Assembly (NCBI GenBank): GCA_964397445.1
Contig: CAYNHZ010000004.1
Span: forward strand, 121,410 to 185,409
Length of the DNA: 64,000 bases
Reading direction: 5' to 3'
DNA from: CAYNHZ01 sp964397445
Lineage (GTDB): Bacteria; Bacteroidota; Bacteroidia; Bacteroidales; UBA932
Positions 35,779 to 44,388 of this stretch are shown piece by piece. A model generated the notes under the pieces. The model made no database searches and was not told where the DNA came from. It saw only the letters and a program-made list of their open reading frames with translations. The position numbers were made by a program, and so were the translations under genes. The stretch's first letter is position 1. Every line of letters starts with the position of its first letter.

Positions 35779-37602
35779 TTAGAAAGTTTGCATTTCACAA
35801 AGATGAGAATATAACCCTTTATTCAAAAGGAGTTGGGAATGGGTACCCCTTTCTATTATTCTCCCCTCCTGTAAAACTATTATCTCATCTGCATATTGAA
35901 TGGTTGAAAGCCTATGAGCTATCACAATAGATGTTCTGTTTTTCATCAGTTTCGTTAGAGCATCTTGAACTAACCTCTCACTCTCAGTGTCAAGGGCAGA
36001 GGTAGCCTCATCAAGGATAAGGATGGGTGGATTCTTTAAAACTGCCCTCGCTATGGCCACCCTTTGGCGCTGTCCACCGGATAACTTTGCCCCTCTATCT
36101 CCTATATTTGTATCGTATCCTTTCTCCATTTGAACTATAAATTCATCTGCATTTGCAATCTTGGCAGCCCTAATGACATCCTCTTTTGGAACATTTTCCA
36201 TTCCGAAAGTAATATTATTAAAAACGGTGTCGTTAAAGAGAATTGCCTCTTGGGTCACTATCCCCATCAAAGAGATCAATTCCTTTGGATAATACTCCCT
36301 AATATCTATACCATCTATCAAAATCGATCCGCTCGTTACATCATAAAATCTTGGAAGGAGATCGGCCATTGTAGATTTACCTGAACCTGACGGGCCTACG
36401 ATTGCCAACATTTTCCCCTTTTCAATAGATATATTTATATCCTTAAGGACAGGCTCCGATTCATATTTAAAATTAACACCTCTATATTCAATTCTATTTT
36501 TAAAAGAATCTATATGGACAGCGTTTTCACTCCTTTTAATTTGCGGTTCAACATCTAAGATGTCAAATATTCTCTTTCCTGAAACCAATCCCCTCTGAAT
36601 ATTTGCATAAGCGTTTGCAATCGCTTTAGATGGTTCTAACACTCTCCAATAAAAAGCAATATAAACAATAAAAGCTGGCAAAGTCATACCTAACTCCCCC
36701 TTTATTTGTAACAATCCACCAAAAAAGAGAACAGCAGCAGCGACACTTATTCCGAGAAATTCTGATATAGGGGAGGCAAGCTCCTGACGACTGAAAATAG
36801 CATTGCTGACATCTTTATGCTCTTGATTTGTTTTCTCGAAATTGCCCCTTACATAATTTTGGGCATTAAAGGCTTTAATAATTCGAATACCAGATATTGC
36901 CTCTTCGAAATGACTAATAATCCTCCCCATAAGAGCCTGAGTTTTAGTCGCTCCGCTCCTCAATTTACGACTAACTCCCCCGATTGCTATTGCAGAAATA
37001 GGGAGTGTAAGAAGGGTAATCAATGTGAGTTTTGGGGACATATAGAACAACCCAGCCATAAAACCTATTATCAATAAAGGCTCTCTGAAAATAATATGAA
37101 AACTGCTTGCCACACTATTTTGAACCTCATTTACATCGTTTGATACACTTGAAAGGATATCCCCTTTTCTTTGATTATGGAAATAGCCTACATTAAGTTT
37201 TGTAATTTTATTGAAAAGGTCTGTACGTATATTTTTCATAATATACGTTTTCATATTTACAAGGATCTTTTGGGATAAATAACGGGTAAGGTTTGAAAGA
37301 AAAGAGGCAGCAATCAACACTATACACACAAATAACAATCCCCTTAAAACCCCGTTGGCCGAGATAATTTTTGTCAAAAAATATTGAAAAACTCCATAGA
37401 AATAGTCGAGAGTCAAAGAAAAATCGGGGAGTGTCGTATATTTCTCAATAGCATTTGGATCAAACAGAACTGTTAGAAGAGGATTTATCAAGGCATAATT
37501 TACAACCCCGAAAATAACAGAAAGGATAGAAAGAATAAAATACCCTGGCCAGAATCTGCTATAGGGTTTGGCATAGGCAAGGAGCCTTTTGAAAATATCC
37601 AT
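35779..37602 (-). CDS. ABC transporter, fused permease and ATPase (MsbA-like exporter)
   Basis: 607 residues. Six membrane helices in the N-terminal half (about 20-325, type IV exporter fold), then the nucleotide-binding domain: Walker A GPSGSGKSTM (about 393-402), Q-loop GIVTQEAILF, signature LSGGQRQRVAIARA, Walker B ILILDEATSAL and the H-loop IAHRLST. Half-transporters of this type work as homodimers and export lipids such as lipid A core or other amphiphiles. The substrate is unproven. It is followed by the acyl-CoA ligase after 19 nt. Confidence 0.92.
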   Translation of the reverse strand: MDIFKRLLAYAKPYSRFWPGYFILSILSVIFGVVNYALINPLLTVLFDPNAIEKYTTLPDFSLTLDYFYGVFQYFLTKIISANGVLRGLLFVCIVLIAASFLSNLTRYLSQKILVNMKTYIMKNIRTDLFNKITKLNVGYFHNQRKGDILSSVSNDVNEVQNSVASSFHIIFREPLLIIGFMAGLFYMSPKLTLITLLTLPISAIAIGGVSRKLRSGATKTQALMGRIISHFEEAISGIRIIKAFNAQNYVRGNFEKTNQEHKDVSNAIFSRQELASPISEFLGISVAAAVLFFGGLLQIKGELGMTLPAFIVYIAFYWRVLEPSKAIANAYANIQRGLVSGKRIFDILDVEPQIKRSENAVHIDSFKNRIEYRGVNFKYESEPVLKDINISIEKGKMLAIVGPSGSGKSTMADLLPRFYDVTSGSILIDGIDIREYYPKELISLMGIVTQEAILFNDTVFNNITFGMENVPKEDVIRAAKIANADEFIVQMEKGYDTNIGDRGAKLSGGQRQRVAIARAVLKNPPILILDEATSALDTESERLVQDALTKLMKNRTSIVIAHRLSTIQYADEIIVLQEGRIIERGTHSQLLLNKGLYSHLCEMQTF

Positions 37603-37604
37603 AT

Positions 37605-37853
37605 TTATTTATCCTCCTTTATTGTTTCGTAGTCAACATATTCCCCCATATCTTTTTCCACTATCTTCTCCGAATTATTTTCATCGACTTTAGAAATATA
37701 AACCTCACCATCTCTCCTACTCTTCTGTTCTCTCTGTGATTTGGCAGTCCCCATTTTCTTATTTATCCATCGGGAAATCAGTAGTGGTATAAGCCTTATC
37801 AGCAACCACATCAACAGAAAAATAGCAAGCACTATCGTTAAAAAAATTTCCAT
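37605..37853 (-). CDS. DUF4834-family small membrane protein
   Basis: 82 residues: one N-terminal membrane helix (about 3-25), then a basic cytoplasmic segment and an acidic tail (KVDENNSEKIVEKDMGEYVDYE). The size, the helix followed by basic then acidic residues, and its place in a Bacteroidota genome match DUF4834, a family of unknown role. It sits 2 nt upstream of the ABC exporter and 4 nt after the large DUF3352-like gene, so all three are likely cotranscribed. Confidence 0.65.
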   Translation of the reverse strand: MEIFLTIVLAIFLLMWLLIRLIPLLISRWINKKMGTAKSQREQKSRRDGEVYISKVDENNSEKIVEKDMGEYVDYETIKEDK

Positions 37854-37857
37854 CTTT

Positions 37858-40134
37858 TTATAATTTACTAAAAACCCCCGTTTCTAAATTTAATAACATT
37901 TTTTTATCCTCTATGGTAGTGACAATTACCTCATTCGAAGATTTAATCTCTATTTCAGTATCACTTTTCAATCTCCTTTTCTTAGTAAATTCTGCAATTG
38001 CTGTACCATTATTATTAAAAATCAAAGTTTGTGAAGAAGTTCTCAATATCCAATAAATATTTCCTTTCACTTCAAGCAATTCAGGGAATGTTTTAATCTT
38101 CTCATTGATAGATATTTCGCTCCACCCTTTTTTCTTCTTTCCTGAGATATCATACATCCCTATTTTATTATCTCGATGAAGTATCATCATTGAATAATTC
38201 TTATCATTTTCAAAATCAAAAATTTTAGGACCAAGGGCAATATCCCTTTTTAGATCAACCGGATATGGTTTGACAAATCGGCCCAATCTGTCCATTAAAT
38301 ATATTTTTGACCCGGCAGCAAACACCATTTGAAGTTTACCATTCTTCATATAATCAATCTGAGAGACGAAGCCACATAAAGGCTCAGAAAATGGGATGGT
38401 CCACACCCCTTTTTTATTACTATAAAGAAGTCGCAACTTATGATTCGGGAGTTGTTCGAGGTAGTTTGTAGAGCCGTCAATAAAGTTTTTAACCTCAAAA
38501 GGGCCTTTTGGCACCACTAATGGGGTATTATCTACAATGTTCTCGCCTACTTGATTATTATCCCCCCTGTGTGTAGGGAGTTCTGCAAGATTATCAAGAA
38601 GAAGAGATATATCAAATTTTAATTGCCCTCCATCATTTATCAATTTAGCTGTAATAAATTGACAGTTATTAGATTTCAGCCCCTCAGTAAATACGGTCGA
38701 GTATTTCTCTTTAAATATGGCAGATACAGAATCTGTACAAGCAGAGAGGTTTATCACGACAGACATAGCCGCACTCTCTCCAATAGTTTTGGATATAGGG
38801 GTTTGAAGAATATAATCCGAGAGGGTGAATAATTTTTCGTTTGAATATTTGGAAGAGAGGTATTTGATAACTTTCGTACTGCCAATGACGATCCAATCTG
38901 AAACGATACAATAACTCTCTTCAAAAGATGGGGTGAAAAAATCACCGAAAACAGCCGAAATATATCCGGGAAAGAGATATTTACAAACCTCTCCATCAAA
39001 GTTTTTCATAGCAGTAACATCCGATGCCTTTATAAGGACAATATTCTCATTCTTATTATTATCCTTCACAATTGAGGCAAAGGCTATCTCTTTGACCCCC
39101 ATCGATGATACCCACTCAAATGTTTTAATTCCTGTTGTACTGGATTTATCTGCTATTGCATTGGTGTAGTTATAGTTATTAATTTTCTTATTTGATTCTA
39201 TATAGCTTTTGTAACTCGATAAATATCCGTTAATATCGGAAATCGGAATTGAAACTACATAGTTTGTGTTAAAAGGGAGATAGTCATAAACATCTGACAC
39301 TCTGTTCTTTTGTTTAAGAAACACCGAAGAGAAATTGGCATCACTCTTATTGTTGAAGATTTTGCCGTTAAAAACTAATTCGGTAGAACTCATTGAGACA
39401 TCAAAAATGGTCCAACTTGCGAAGTCCGATGCAAAGCCAGCGTAATCAAGATAGGGCCGAGTGACTATTCCGGAAAATAATTTTCCGAGATTAGTGTGGT
39501 TTAAATAAATAGAGGAATTACCACTAATATTTTTGGAAATAGCTACAAATGAGGAGTTATCCAACATTGATGTTTTATTTTCCAAATGACGCAAAGAGGA
39601 TTCGAGAATGATATCAGATGTACTAACCAATAAATAATTCCCATATACGGAGAACGAGATCAAAGGGGAAATTGAACGATATATAATTATTCCATTATAG
39701 TTTTTCTGAGATACCCCGTCACACTCCGTAGTTAACAATTTTATTAAATTTTCTTTCTCTTTTATCTTCGATAATGATAATACAAAAAGGGGAGAAACCC
39801 GATTTTTACTCGAATAATGAACTGAAAATAAAGCTCCTGCATCTTCAAATTCTGACGGAATAAAAGAGATAAATTTTGCAAAAGAACCATCTTTTGCAAA
39901 GAACTTTGCGATATTTGATGTCGCAGGGTTTAAAACAGCTTTGACATCCGATAAACTATTAAAATCGTATAGGAGGATGGCATCGGAAGGCACTGCTTGA
40001 ATCACATCTATCCGAGAGTCATTTACAACAACCTTCGGTTCGGAATGTAAAAACAACTTATAGCACACAAATCCGATTGCCATCACCAATAGAATAGCAA
40101 GAATGGTACATATTATAACAATCTTTTTATTCAT
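37858..40134 (-). CDS. Large envelope protein, DUF3352-like with C-terminal propeller-like region
   Basis: 758 residues. An N-terminal membrane anchor (about 5-27) leaves the rest extracytoplasmic. The first part (about 40-520) starts with a stretch like DUF3352 (AVPSDAILLYDFNSLSDVKA) and carries the paired beta-rich halves expected of that family. The C-terminal roughly 190 residues contain repeated blade-like segments ending in turns (IYLMDRLGRFVKPYP, IGMYDISGKKKKGW, LIFNNNGTAIAEF), suggesting a partial beta-propeller. Function unknown; the neighbours are DUF4834 and an FKBP lipoprotein. Confidence 0.6.
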   Translation of the reverse strand: MNKKIVIICTILAILLVMAIGFVCYKLFLHSEPKVVVNDSRIDVIQAVPSDAILLYDFNSLSDVKAVLNPATSNIAKFFAKDGSFAKFISFIPSEFEDAGALFSVHYSSKNRVSPLFVLSLSKIKEKENLIKLLTTECDGVSQKNYNGIIIYRSISPLISFSVYGNYLLVSTSDIILESSLRHLENKTSMLDNSSFVAISKNISGNSSIYLNHTNLGKLFSGIVTRPYLDYAGFASDFASWTIFDVSMSSTELVFNGKIFNNKSDANFSSVFLKQKNRVSDVYDYLPFNTNYVVSIPISDINGYLSSYKSYIESNKKINNYNYTNAIADKSSTTGIKTFEWVSSMGVKEIAFASIVKDNNKNENIVLIKASDVTAMKNFDGEVCKYLFPGYISAVFGDFFTPSFEESYCIVSDWIVIGSTKVIKYLSSKYSNEKLFTLSDYILQTPISKTIGESAAMSVVINLSACTDSVSAIFKEKYSTVFTEGLKSNNCQFITAKLINDGGQLKFDISLLLDNLAELPTHRGDNNQVGENIVDNTPLVVPKGPFEVKNFIDGSTNYLEQLPNHKLRLLYSNKKGVWTIPFSEPLCGFVSQIDYMKNGKLQMVFAAGSKIYLMDRLGRFVKPYPVDLKRDIALGPKIFDFENDKNYSMMILHRDNKIGMYDISGKKKKGWSEISINEKIKTFPELLEVKGNIYWILRTSSQTLIFNNNGTAIAEFTKKRRLKSDTEIEIKSSNEVIVTTIEDKKMLLNLETGVFSKL

Positions 40135-40158
40135 CTCCTAAACAATTTATCAAAATGG

Positions 40159-40884
40159 TTATTTCTTAACCTGCTCTTCAACAACTGGTGCTGCTTTAGA
40201 AACTTTAATCAACTCAACTTCAAAAATAAGCAATGAATTGCCAGGGATAGTATTATATCCACGCTCTCCATAACCTAAATTTGCAGGGATGTACAATTCG
40301 ATTTTACCACCCTCTTTAATATTTTGCATCCCTTCTGTCCAACCAGGGATAACACCATTTAGAGGGAATTTAGCTGTTTCACCTCTGTCATAAGATGAAT
40401 CAAAAACGGTTTTATCAATGAAATAACCTTTATAGTTAATCTCTACTGTATCTGTTTCGGCCGGAGCGATACCTGTTCCTTCAGTTATGATCTTATATTG
40501 AAGTCCTGTAGGAGTCTCTATAACACCCTCTTTAGTTTTATTCTCTTCAAGGAATTTCTTTGAATCTGCAGCATTCTTCTCAGAAGAGTATGATTGTCTC
40601 TCTATCAAATAATTTTGAATAAGATTCATAACCTCTTGCTCATTGATTTTAATGTCTTTACCTTCAAGAATATCCTTCATCCCTTTATAGATTTTGCAAT
40701 AACTGAGTTCACCGAAATCGGAGCTCTTAATCATATTTCCCATATACATTCCGAGAGCATAACTTACAGAGTCTATCCTCTCTGAATTTGTACTTGGCAT
40801 ACGGTCACCAGATTTGTACTTACAAGACGTTAGTGTGAGCAACCCAACAAGGGTAACCACAAGAATCATTTTAATTGTTTTCAT
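40159..40884 (-). CDS. FKBP-type peptidyl-prolyl isomerase, lipoprotein
   Basis: 241 residues. Signal peptide with lipobox LTLTSC (Cys at about 21), so a lipid-anchored envelope protein. An FKBP N-terminal dimerisation domain (about 35-125) precedes the FKBP catalytic domain (about 135-232; VEINYKGYFIDKTVFDSSYD, FPLNGVIPGWTEGMQ, IPANLGYGERG, LIFEVELI). It accelerates proline isomerisation during folding of exported proteins. The gene starts 13 nt after the nhaA stop. Confidence 0.94.
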   Translation of the reverse strand: MKTIKMILVVTLVGLLTLTSCKYKSGDRMPSTNSERIDSVSYALGMYMGNMIKSSDFGELSYCKIYKGMKDILEGKDIKINEQEVMNLIQNYLIERQSYSSEKNAADSKKFLEENKTKEGVIETPTGLQYKIITEGTGIAPAETDTVEINYKGYFIDKTVFDSSYDRGETAKFPLNGVIPGWTEGMQNIKEGGKIELYIPANLGYGERGYNTIPGNSLLIFEVELIKVSKAAPVVEEQVKK

Positions 40885-40897
40885 AATGCTAATAATA

Positions 40898-42262
40898 TTA
40901 ATTGTTAATTGATCTTTTCATTTTTTTAACTCGAGTATTTTTTATAGGTTGTGTTGTAAATAATATAGCAAACAGACCTATGATTGCAGCCACAAATGAT
41001 GTGACTAAAATAGTCGCTTTCCCTGTATTGATGAGATTTATATCATTAAAAGCTAAATTATCGATAAATATAGACATCGTAAATCCTATCCCTGCAACAA
41101 CACCTACAGCGGCCAACTCTTTCCATCTGATACCATCAGGCATTTGAGCTATTTTCAATTTTACTGCAATCCAACTGAAAAGGAATATTCCTATAGGTTT
41201 CCCTAAAAACAACCCCATAAAAATTCCACCGATCAATGGAGTCGCATCTCCACTTCCAAAAAGGTCACCCCCGATAAACACCCCAGCATTTGCAAGTGCA
41301 AATAGGGGCATAATTGCAAAATTTACCAATGGGTGGAGGGCTGACTCAAACCTATTCATCAACGGATTTATCAAATCTACTTTATTATTCAACTGATGAA
41401 TGATATTCAATTGGGCACGATTTGCCAAAACCTCAACCTCACCTGAAGAAGAGTCCTTAAACTTATCCAATAAATGTTTTGCTGCCACCAAAAAACGAAC
41501 CTCATTGATAGTGGTTTTCGCAGGAATTGTAGCAGCAAGTATCACTCCGGCTATAGTAGCGTGAATACCTGACATATATATAAAATACCATAGCACAATG
41601 CCAGGAATAATATAGGCAATCGGTGAAGAAACTTTACTCAAATTGAGTATAACAAGTACAATCACAATCGCTACTGCAAAGAGTAAATAGATAAGTTGTA
41701 GCTCGTGACTCGGATAGAAAATAGCAAGGACAAGTATCGCACCTAAATCATCAACAATAGCCAATGCTGTCAGAAAAACCTTTAGAGACATCGGACATCT
41801 TTTACCGAGTAGCGAAATAACACCGATCGCAAACGCAATATCTGTTGCCATAGGTATTCCCCAACCATTCTGACCTACTGAGCCATAATTAAATGCGGTA
41901 TAAATCAGAGCAGGGACCAACATTCCTCCTATAGCCGCAAATATAGGGAGAGCAGCGTGCTTAGGGGAAGACAACTCGCCCACAAGCATCTCCCTCTTAA
42001 TCTCCAATCCTACAACAAAAAAAAACACAGCCATCAACCCATCGTTTATCCAATGGATAATAGGCATATTAAAACTAAAAGCTCCAAATGAAATACCGGC
42101 AGAAACTTTCCATATATCTTGTATAAAATTAAGAGATGGAACATTTGCAATAATGAGTGCGATAACGGCACATACTAATAAAACCACTCCTCCCGCTGCC
42201 TGATTATGCGCAAACGATTGAAATATTGTCTTTAAACCACTTGAGGGTTTGTTATCTTTCAT
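40898..42262 (-). CDS. nhaA: Na+/H+ antiporter NhaA
   Basis: 454 residues with about 11-12 membrane helices. Family segments include INDGLMAVFFFVVGLEIKRE (helix 2), MATDIAFAIGVISLLGKRCP and ALAIVDDLGAILVLAIFY, which supplies the paired Asp of the ion-binding site (DD, about 163-164 by alignment). It exchanges internal sodium for external protons. Compared with the roughly 390-residue E. coli protein it has an extra cytoplasmic segment (about 245-300). Confidence 0.95.
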   Translation of the reverse strand: MKDNKPSSGLKTIFQSFAHNQAAGGVVLLVCAVIALIIANVPSLNFIQDIWKVSAGISFGAFSFNMPIIHWINDGLMAVFFFVVGLEIKREMLVGELSSPKHAALPIFAAIGGMLVPALIYTAFNYGSVGQNGWGIPMATDIAFAIGVISLLGKRCPMSLKVFLTALAIVDDLGAILVLAIFYPSHELQLIYLLFAVAIVIVLVILNLSKVSSPIAYIIPGIVLWYFIYMSGIHATIAGVILAATIPAKTTINEVRFLVAAKHLLDKFKDSSSGEVEVLANRAQLNIIHQLNNKVDLINPLMNRFESALHPLVNFAIMPLFALANAGVFIGGDLFGSGDATPLIGGIFMGLFLGKPIGIFLFSWIAVKLKIAQMPDGIRWKELAAVGVVAGIGFTMSIFIDNLAFNDINLINTGKATILVTSFVAAIIGLFAILFTTQPIKNTRVKKMKRSINN

Positions 42263-42293
42263 CTAACCTCTAAATAAACATTAATATAAGGTG

Positions 42294-42301
42294 CAAATAT
42301 A
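42294..42301 (-). promoter_or_regulatory. -7 box of nhaA
   Basis: On the minus strand this reads TATATTTG, a full match to TAnnTTTG, 31 nt upstream of the nhaA ATG. It lies just after the upstream ureohydrolase gene. Confidence 0.5.
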
Positions 42302-42302
42302 C

Positions 42303-43331
42303 TTATTTTCCTCTATTAAAATGAGAATACAGAGATAGTTTGAACAGTATTCTTGCTCCAACATTCGCATCCCACTCACTATCATCAGAAGGGGAGACTT
42401 CACAAAGATCGAAGCCAATTATTTTTTTATCTGATTTAGCAAGTTTTTCAAGTAGATAATCAGCTTGTGGGAAACTCAATCCGCCAGGCACAGGGGTGCC
42501 GGTACCCGGACAACATTCGGGAGAGAGTCCATCTATGTCAAAACTAATATAGACATTGGTAGGGAGTGAATTTAAAATATCATCACAAATTTTGCCCCAA
42601 TTACCCCCTTCAAAAATAACTTTATTGATATTGAAATCGGTAAAAGCCACTACCCTATCCGATTGAGAAATCAACTGACTCTCTTGCGAACAATAATCTC
42701 TGATGGCAACTTGAGTAATTTTTGACACTTGAGGAATCTCATTCAACACATTATACATAATGGAGGCGTGAGAGTATTTAAACCCCTCGTAAGCCACCCT
42801 GAGATCTGCGTGAGCATCGATATGAAGTACTCCGAAATCATCATAATATCGTGATAATGCTTTTATTAAGCCAAAAGGGACACTATGTTCTCCGCCAACA
42901 ATCCCAACCATTTTGCCTTTCTCAAGATATTTATCAGAGAGATCGCATACATATGAATTTATAATCTCTGAATCACTATTTACACTATCGATCTGAGAGG
43001 ACAACTCTTTTTGGGTTTTACCAATTTCCAAAGAATCAATAACCCCCTCAACTACCCTTCGAGTCCTCTTATTTCGGTCAATAATGCTTTTATTCAATGG
43101 TATTGTTCCCAATTTAATATCCCACGCATTCTCAACATTTGCATCAAAAAGGTCCACCTGTACAGATGCGTCAATAATGGACTGAGGGGCAGAAGCTGTG
43201 CCGTTTTTGTAAGAGACCGTTGCGTCCCAAGGGACAGAGAGCAATACTATTTCTGAATCTGTGAGCTCCACCGGCAAAGCAAAATAATTGCCATTAGCAA
43301 TCCCTATATCGTTAGGATTAAAAAGTCCCAT
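42303..43331 (-). CDS. Ureohydrolase-family enzyme (agmatinase/arginase/formimidoylglutamase)
   Basis: 342 residues. Binuclear manganese motifs are present: GGEHSVPFG (first His), HIDAHADLRVAYEG (DxHxD) and SFDIDGLSPECCPGTGTPVP (DxD). Members hydrolyse agmatine, arginine or formiminoglutamate to release urea or formamide. The substrate cannot be fixed from these motifs; agmatinase is the most common annotation in this phylum. The start overlaps the kdsD stop by 1 nt, which couples the two genes though their pathways differ. Confidence 0.85.
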   Translation of the reverse strand: MGLFNPNDIGIANGNYFALPVELTDSEIVLLSVPWDATVSYKNGTASAPQSIIDASVQVDLFDANVENAWDIKLGTIPLNKSIIDRNKRTRRVVEGVIDSLEIGKTQKELSSQIDSVNSDSEIINSYVCDLSDKYLEKGKMVGIVGGEHSVPFGLIKALSRYYDDFGVLHIDAHADLRVAYEGFKYSHASIMYNVLNEIPQVSKITQVAIRDYCSQESQLISQSDRVVAFTDFNINKVIFEGGNWGKICDDILNSLPTNVYISFDIDGLSPECCPGTGTPVPGGLSFPQADYLLEKLAKSDKKIIGFDLCEVSPSDDSEWDANVGARILFKLSLYSHFNRGK

Positions 43332-44332
43332 TATACTATACCCTCCTTTATTATATCGTGAATATGTATCAATCCTCTGTATTCTTTTCCCTCCATAACT
43401 ACTACAGAGGTTATTTTATTTTTTTTCATCAAATCAAAGGCATCTATTGCAAGTGCCTTCATATCAATAATTTTTGGGTTATTGGACATAATATCTGTCG
43501 CTATTATTGTATCATATCTCCCCTCTTTTCCCCTTTTCTCTAACATCCTCCTCACATCCCCATCTGTAATAATTCCCTTCAAGTACCCCCCCGCATCGAG
43601 AACAGCTGTAGCCCCCAACATATGATTGGAAATATTTATAATTACATTCTTAATAGATTCATTTTCACTCACAAAAGGGAAATTATTTCTATCAAAAACA
43701 TCTTCAACCCTCATATACAATCTCTTTCCAAGCGATCCTCCTGGGTGGTACAATGCAAAATTATCGGATGTAAAACCTCTCATTTCAGAGAGGGAAATCG
43801 CTATCGCATCGCACATAGCCAACTGAACTGTAGTACTTGTTGTAGGGGCAAGATTATTCGGACACGCCTCATTTTCAATAGGAGTATAAATAACATAATC
43901 ACCATTTATTGCTAAATAAGAGTCCCGATTTGATACCATCACAACAACTATATTTCCCATTTGTTTAATGATGGGCAATAATAACTTCAACTCTTGCGTG
44001 TTTCCACTTTTTGAAATAAGAAGAACAATATCCTCTTTTTGAACAATTCCAAGATCTCCATGCATTGCATCTGCTGCGTGCATAAAAACTGAAGGGGTCC
44101 CTGTCGAATTGAGAGTGGCAACCATTTTTGATGCAATAATTCCACTTTTACCAACTCCTGAAACCACAATTCTACCTTGACACCTAAAAAGGGTCATTAC
44201 AACCTCTTCAAAATCACAATCTATATGTTCAATCATCATTCTCACCCCTTTAGCCTCCTCCTCAATAACTCTGCAAGCTATATCTCTCACATTAACATAT
44301 CCACAGTTTTTCTTTTTTTCAGATTTTTTCAT
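43331..44332 (-). CDS. kdsD: D-arabinose-5-phosphate isomerase KdsD (SIS plus CBS domains)
   Basis: 333 residues. An N-terminal SIS domain (about 45-190; SGVGKSGIIASKMVATL, HAADAMHGDLGIV, SKSGNTQEL) is followed by a pair of CBS domains (about 210-333). The enzyme turns ribulose 5-phosphate into arabinose 5-phosphate, the first committed precursor of Kdo in lipopolysaccharide inner core. GutQ-like paralogues share the layout. rpiB, supplying pentose phosphates, is elsewhere in the window. It is divergent from recQ. Confidence 0.93.
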   Translation of the reverse strand: MKKSEKKKNCGYVNVRDIACRVIEEEAKGVRMMIEHIDCDFEEVVMTLFRCQGRIVVSGVGKSGIIASKMVATLNSTGTPSVFMHAADAMHGDLGIVQKEDIVLLISKSGNTQELKLLLPIIKQMGNIVVVMVSNRDSYLAINGDYVIYTPIENEACPNNLAPTTSTTVQLAMCDAIAISLSEMRGFTSDNFALYHPGGSLGKRLYMRVEDVFDRNNFPFVSENESIKNVIINISNHMLGATAVLDAGGYLKGIITDGDVRRMLEKRGKEGRYDTIIATDIMSNNPKIIDMKALAIDAFDLMKKNKITSVVVMEGKEYRGLIHIHDIIKEGIV

Positions 44333-44374
44333 AAAAAATTTGCAGAAAATAAACTAATAAGTAACTTAGAGGCA

Positions 44375-44382
44375 CAAAGGTA
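44375..44382 (-). promoter_or_regulatory. -7 box of kdsD
   Basis: On the minus strand this reads TACCTTTG, a full match to TAnnTTTG, 42 nt upstream of the kdsD ATG. On the opposite strand a weaker TAACTTAG at 44362-44369 could serve recQ. Confidence 0.5.
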
Positions 44383-44388
44383 ATAAAT

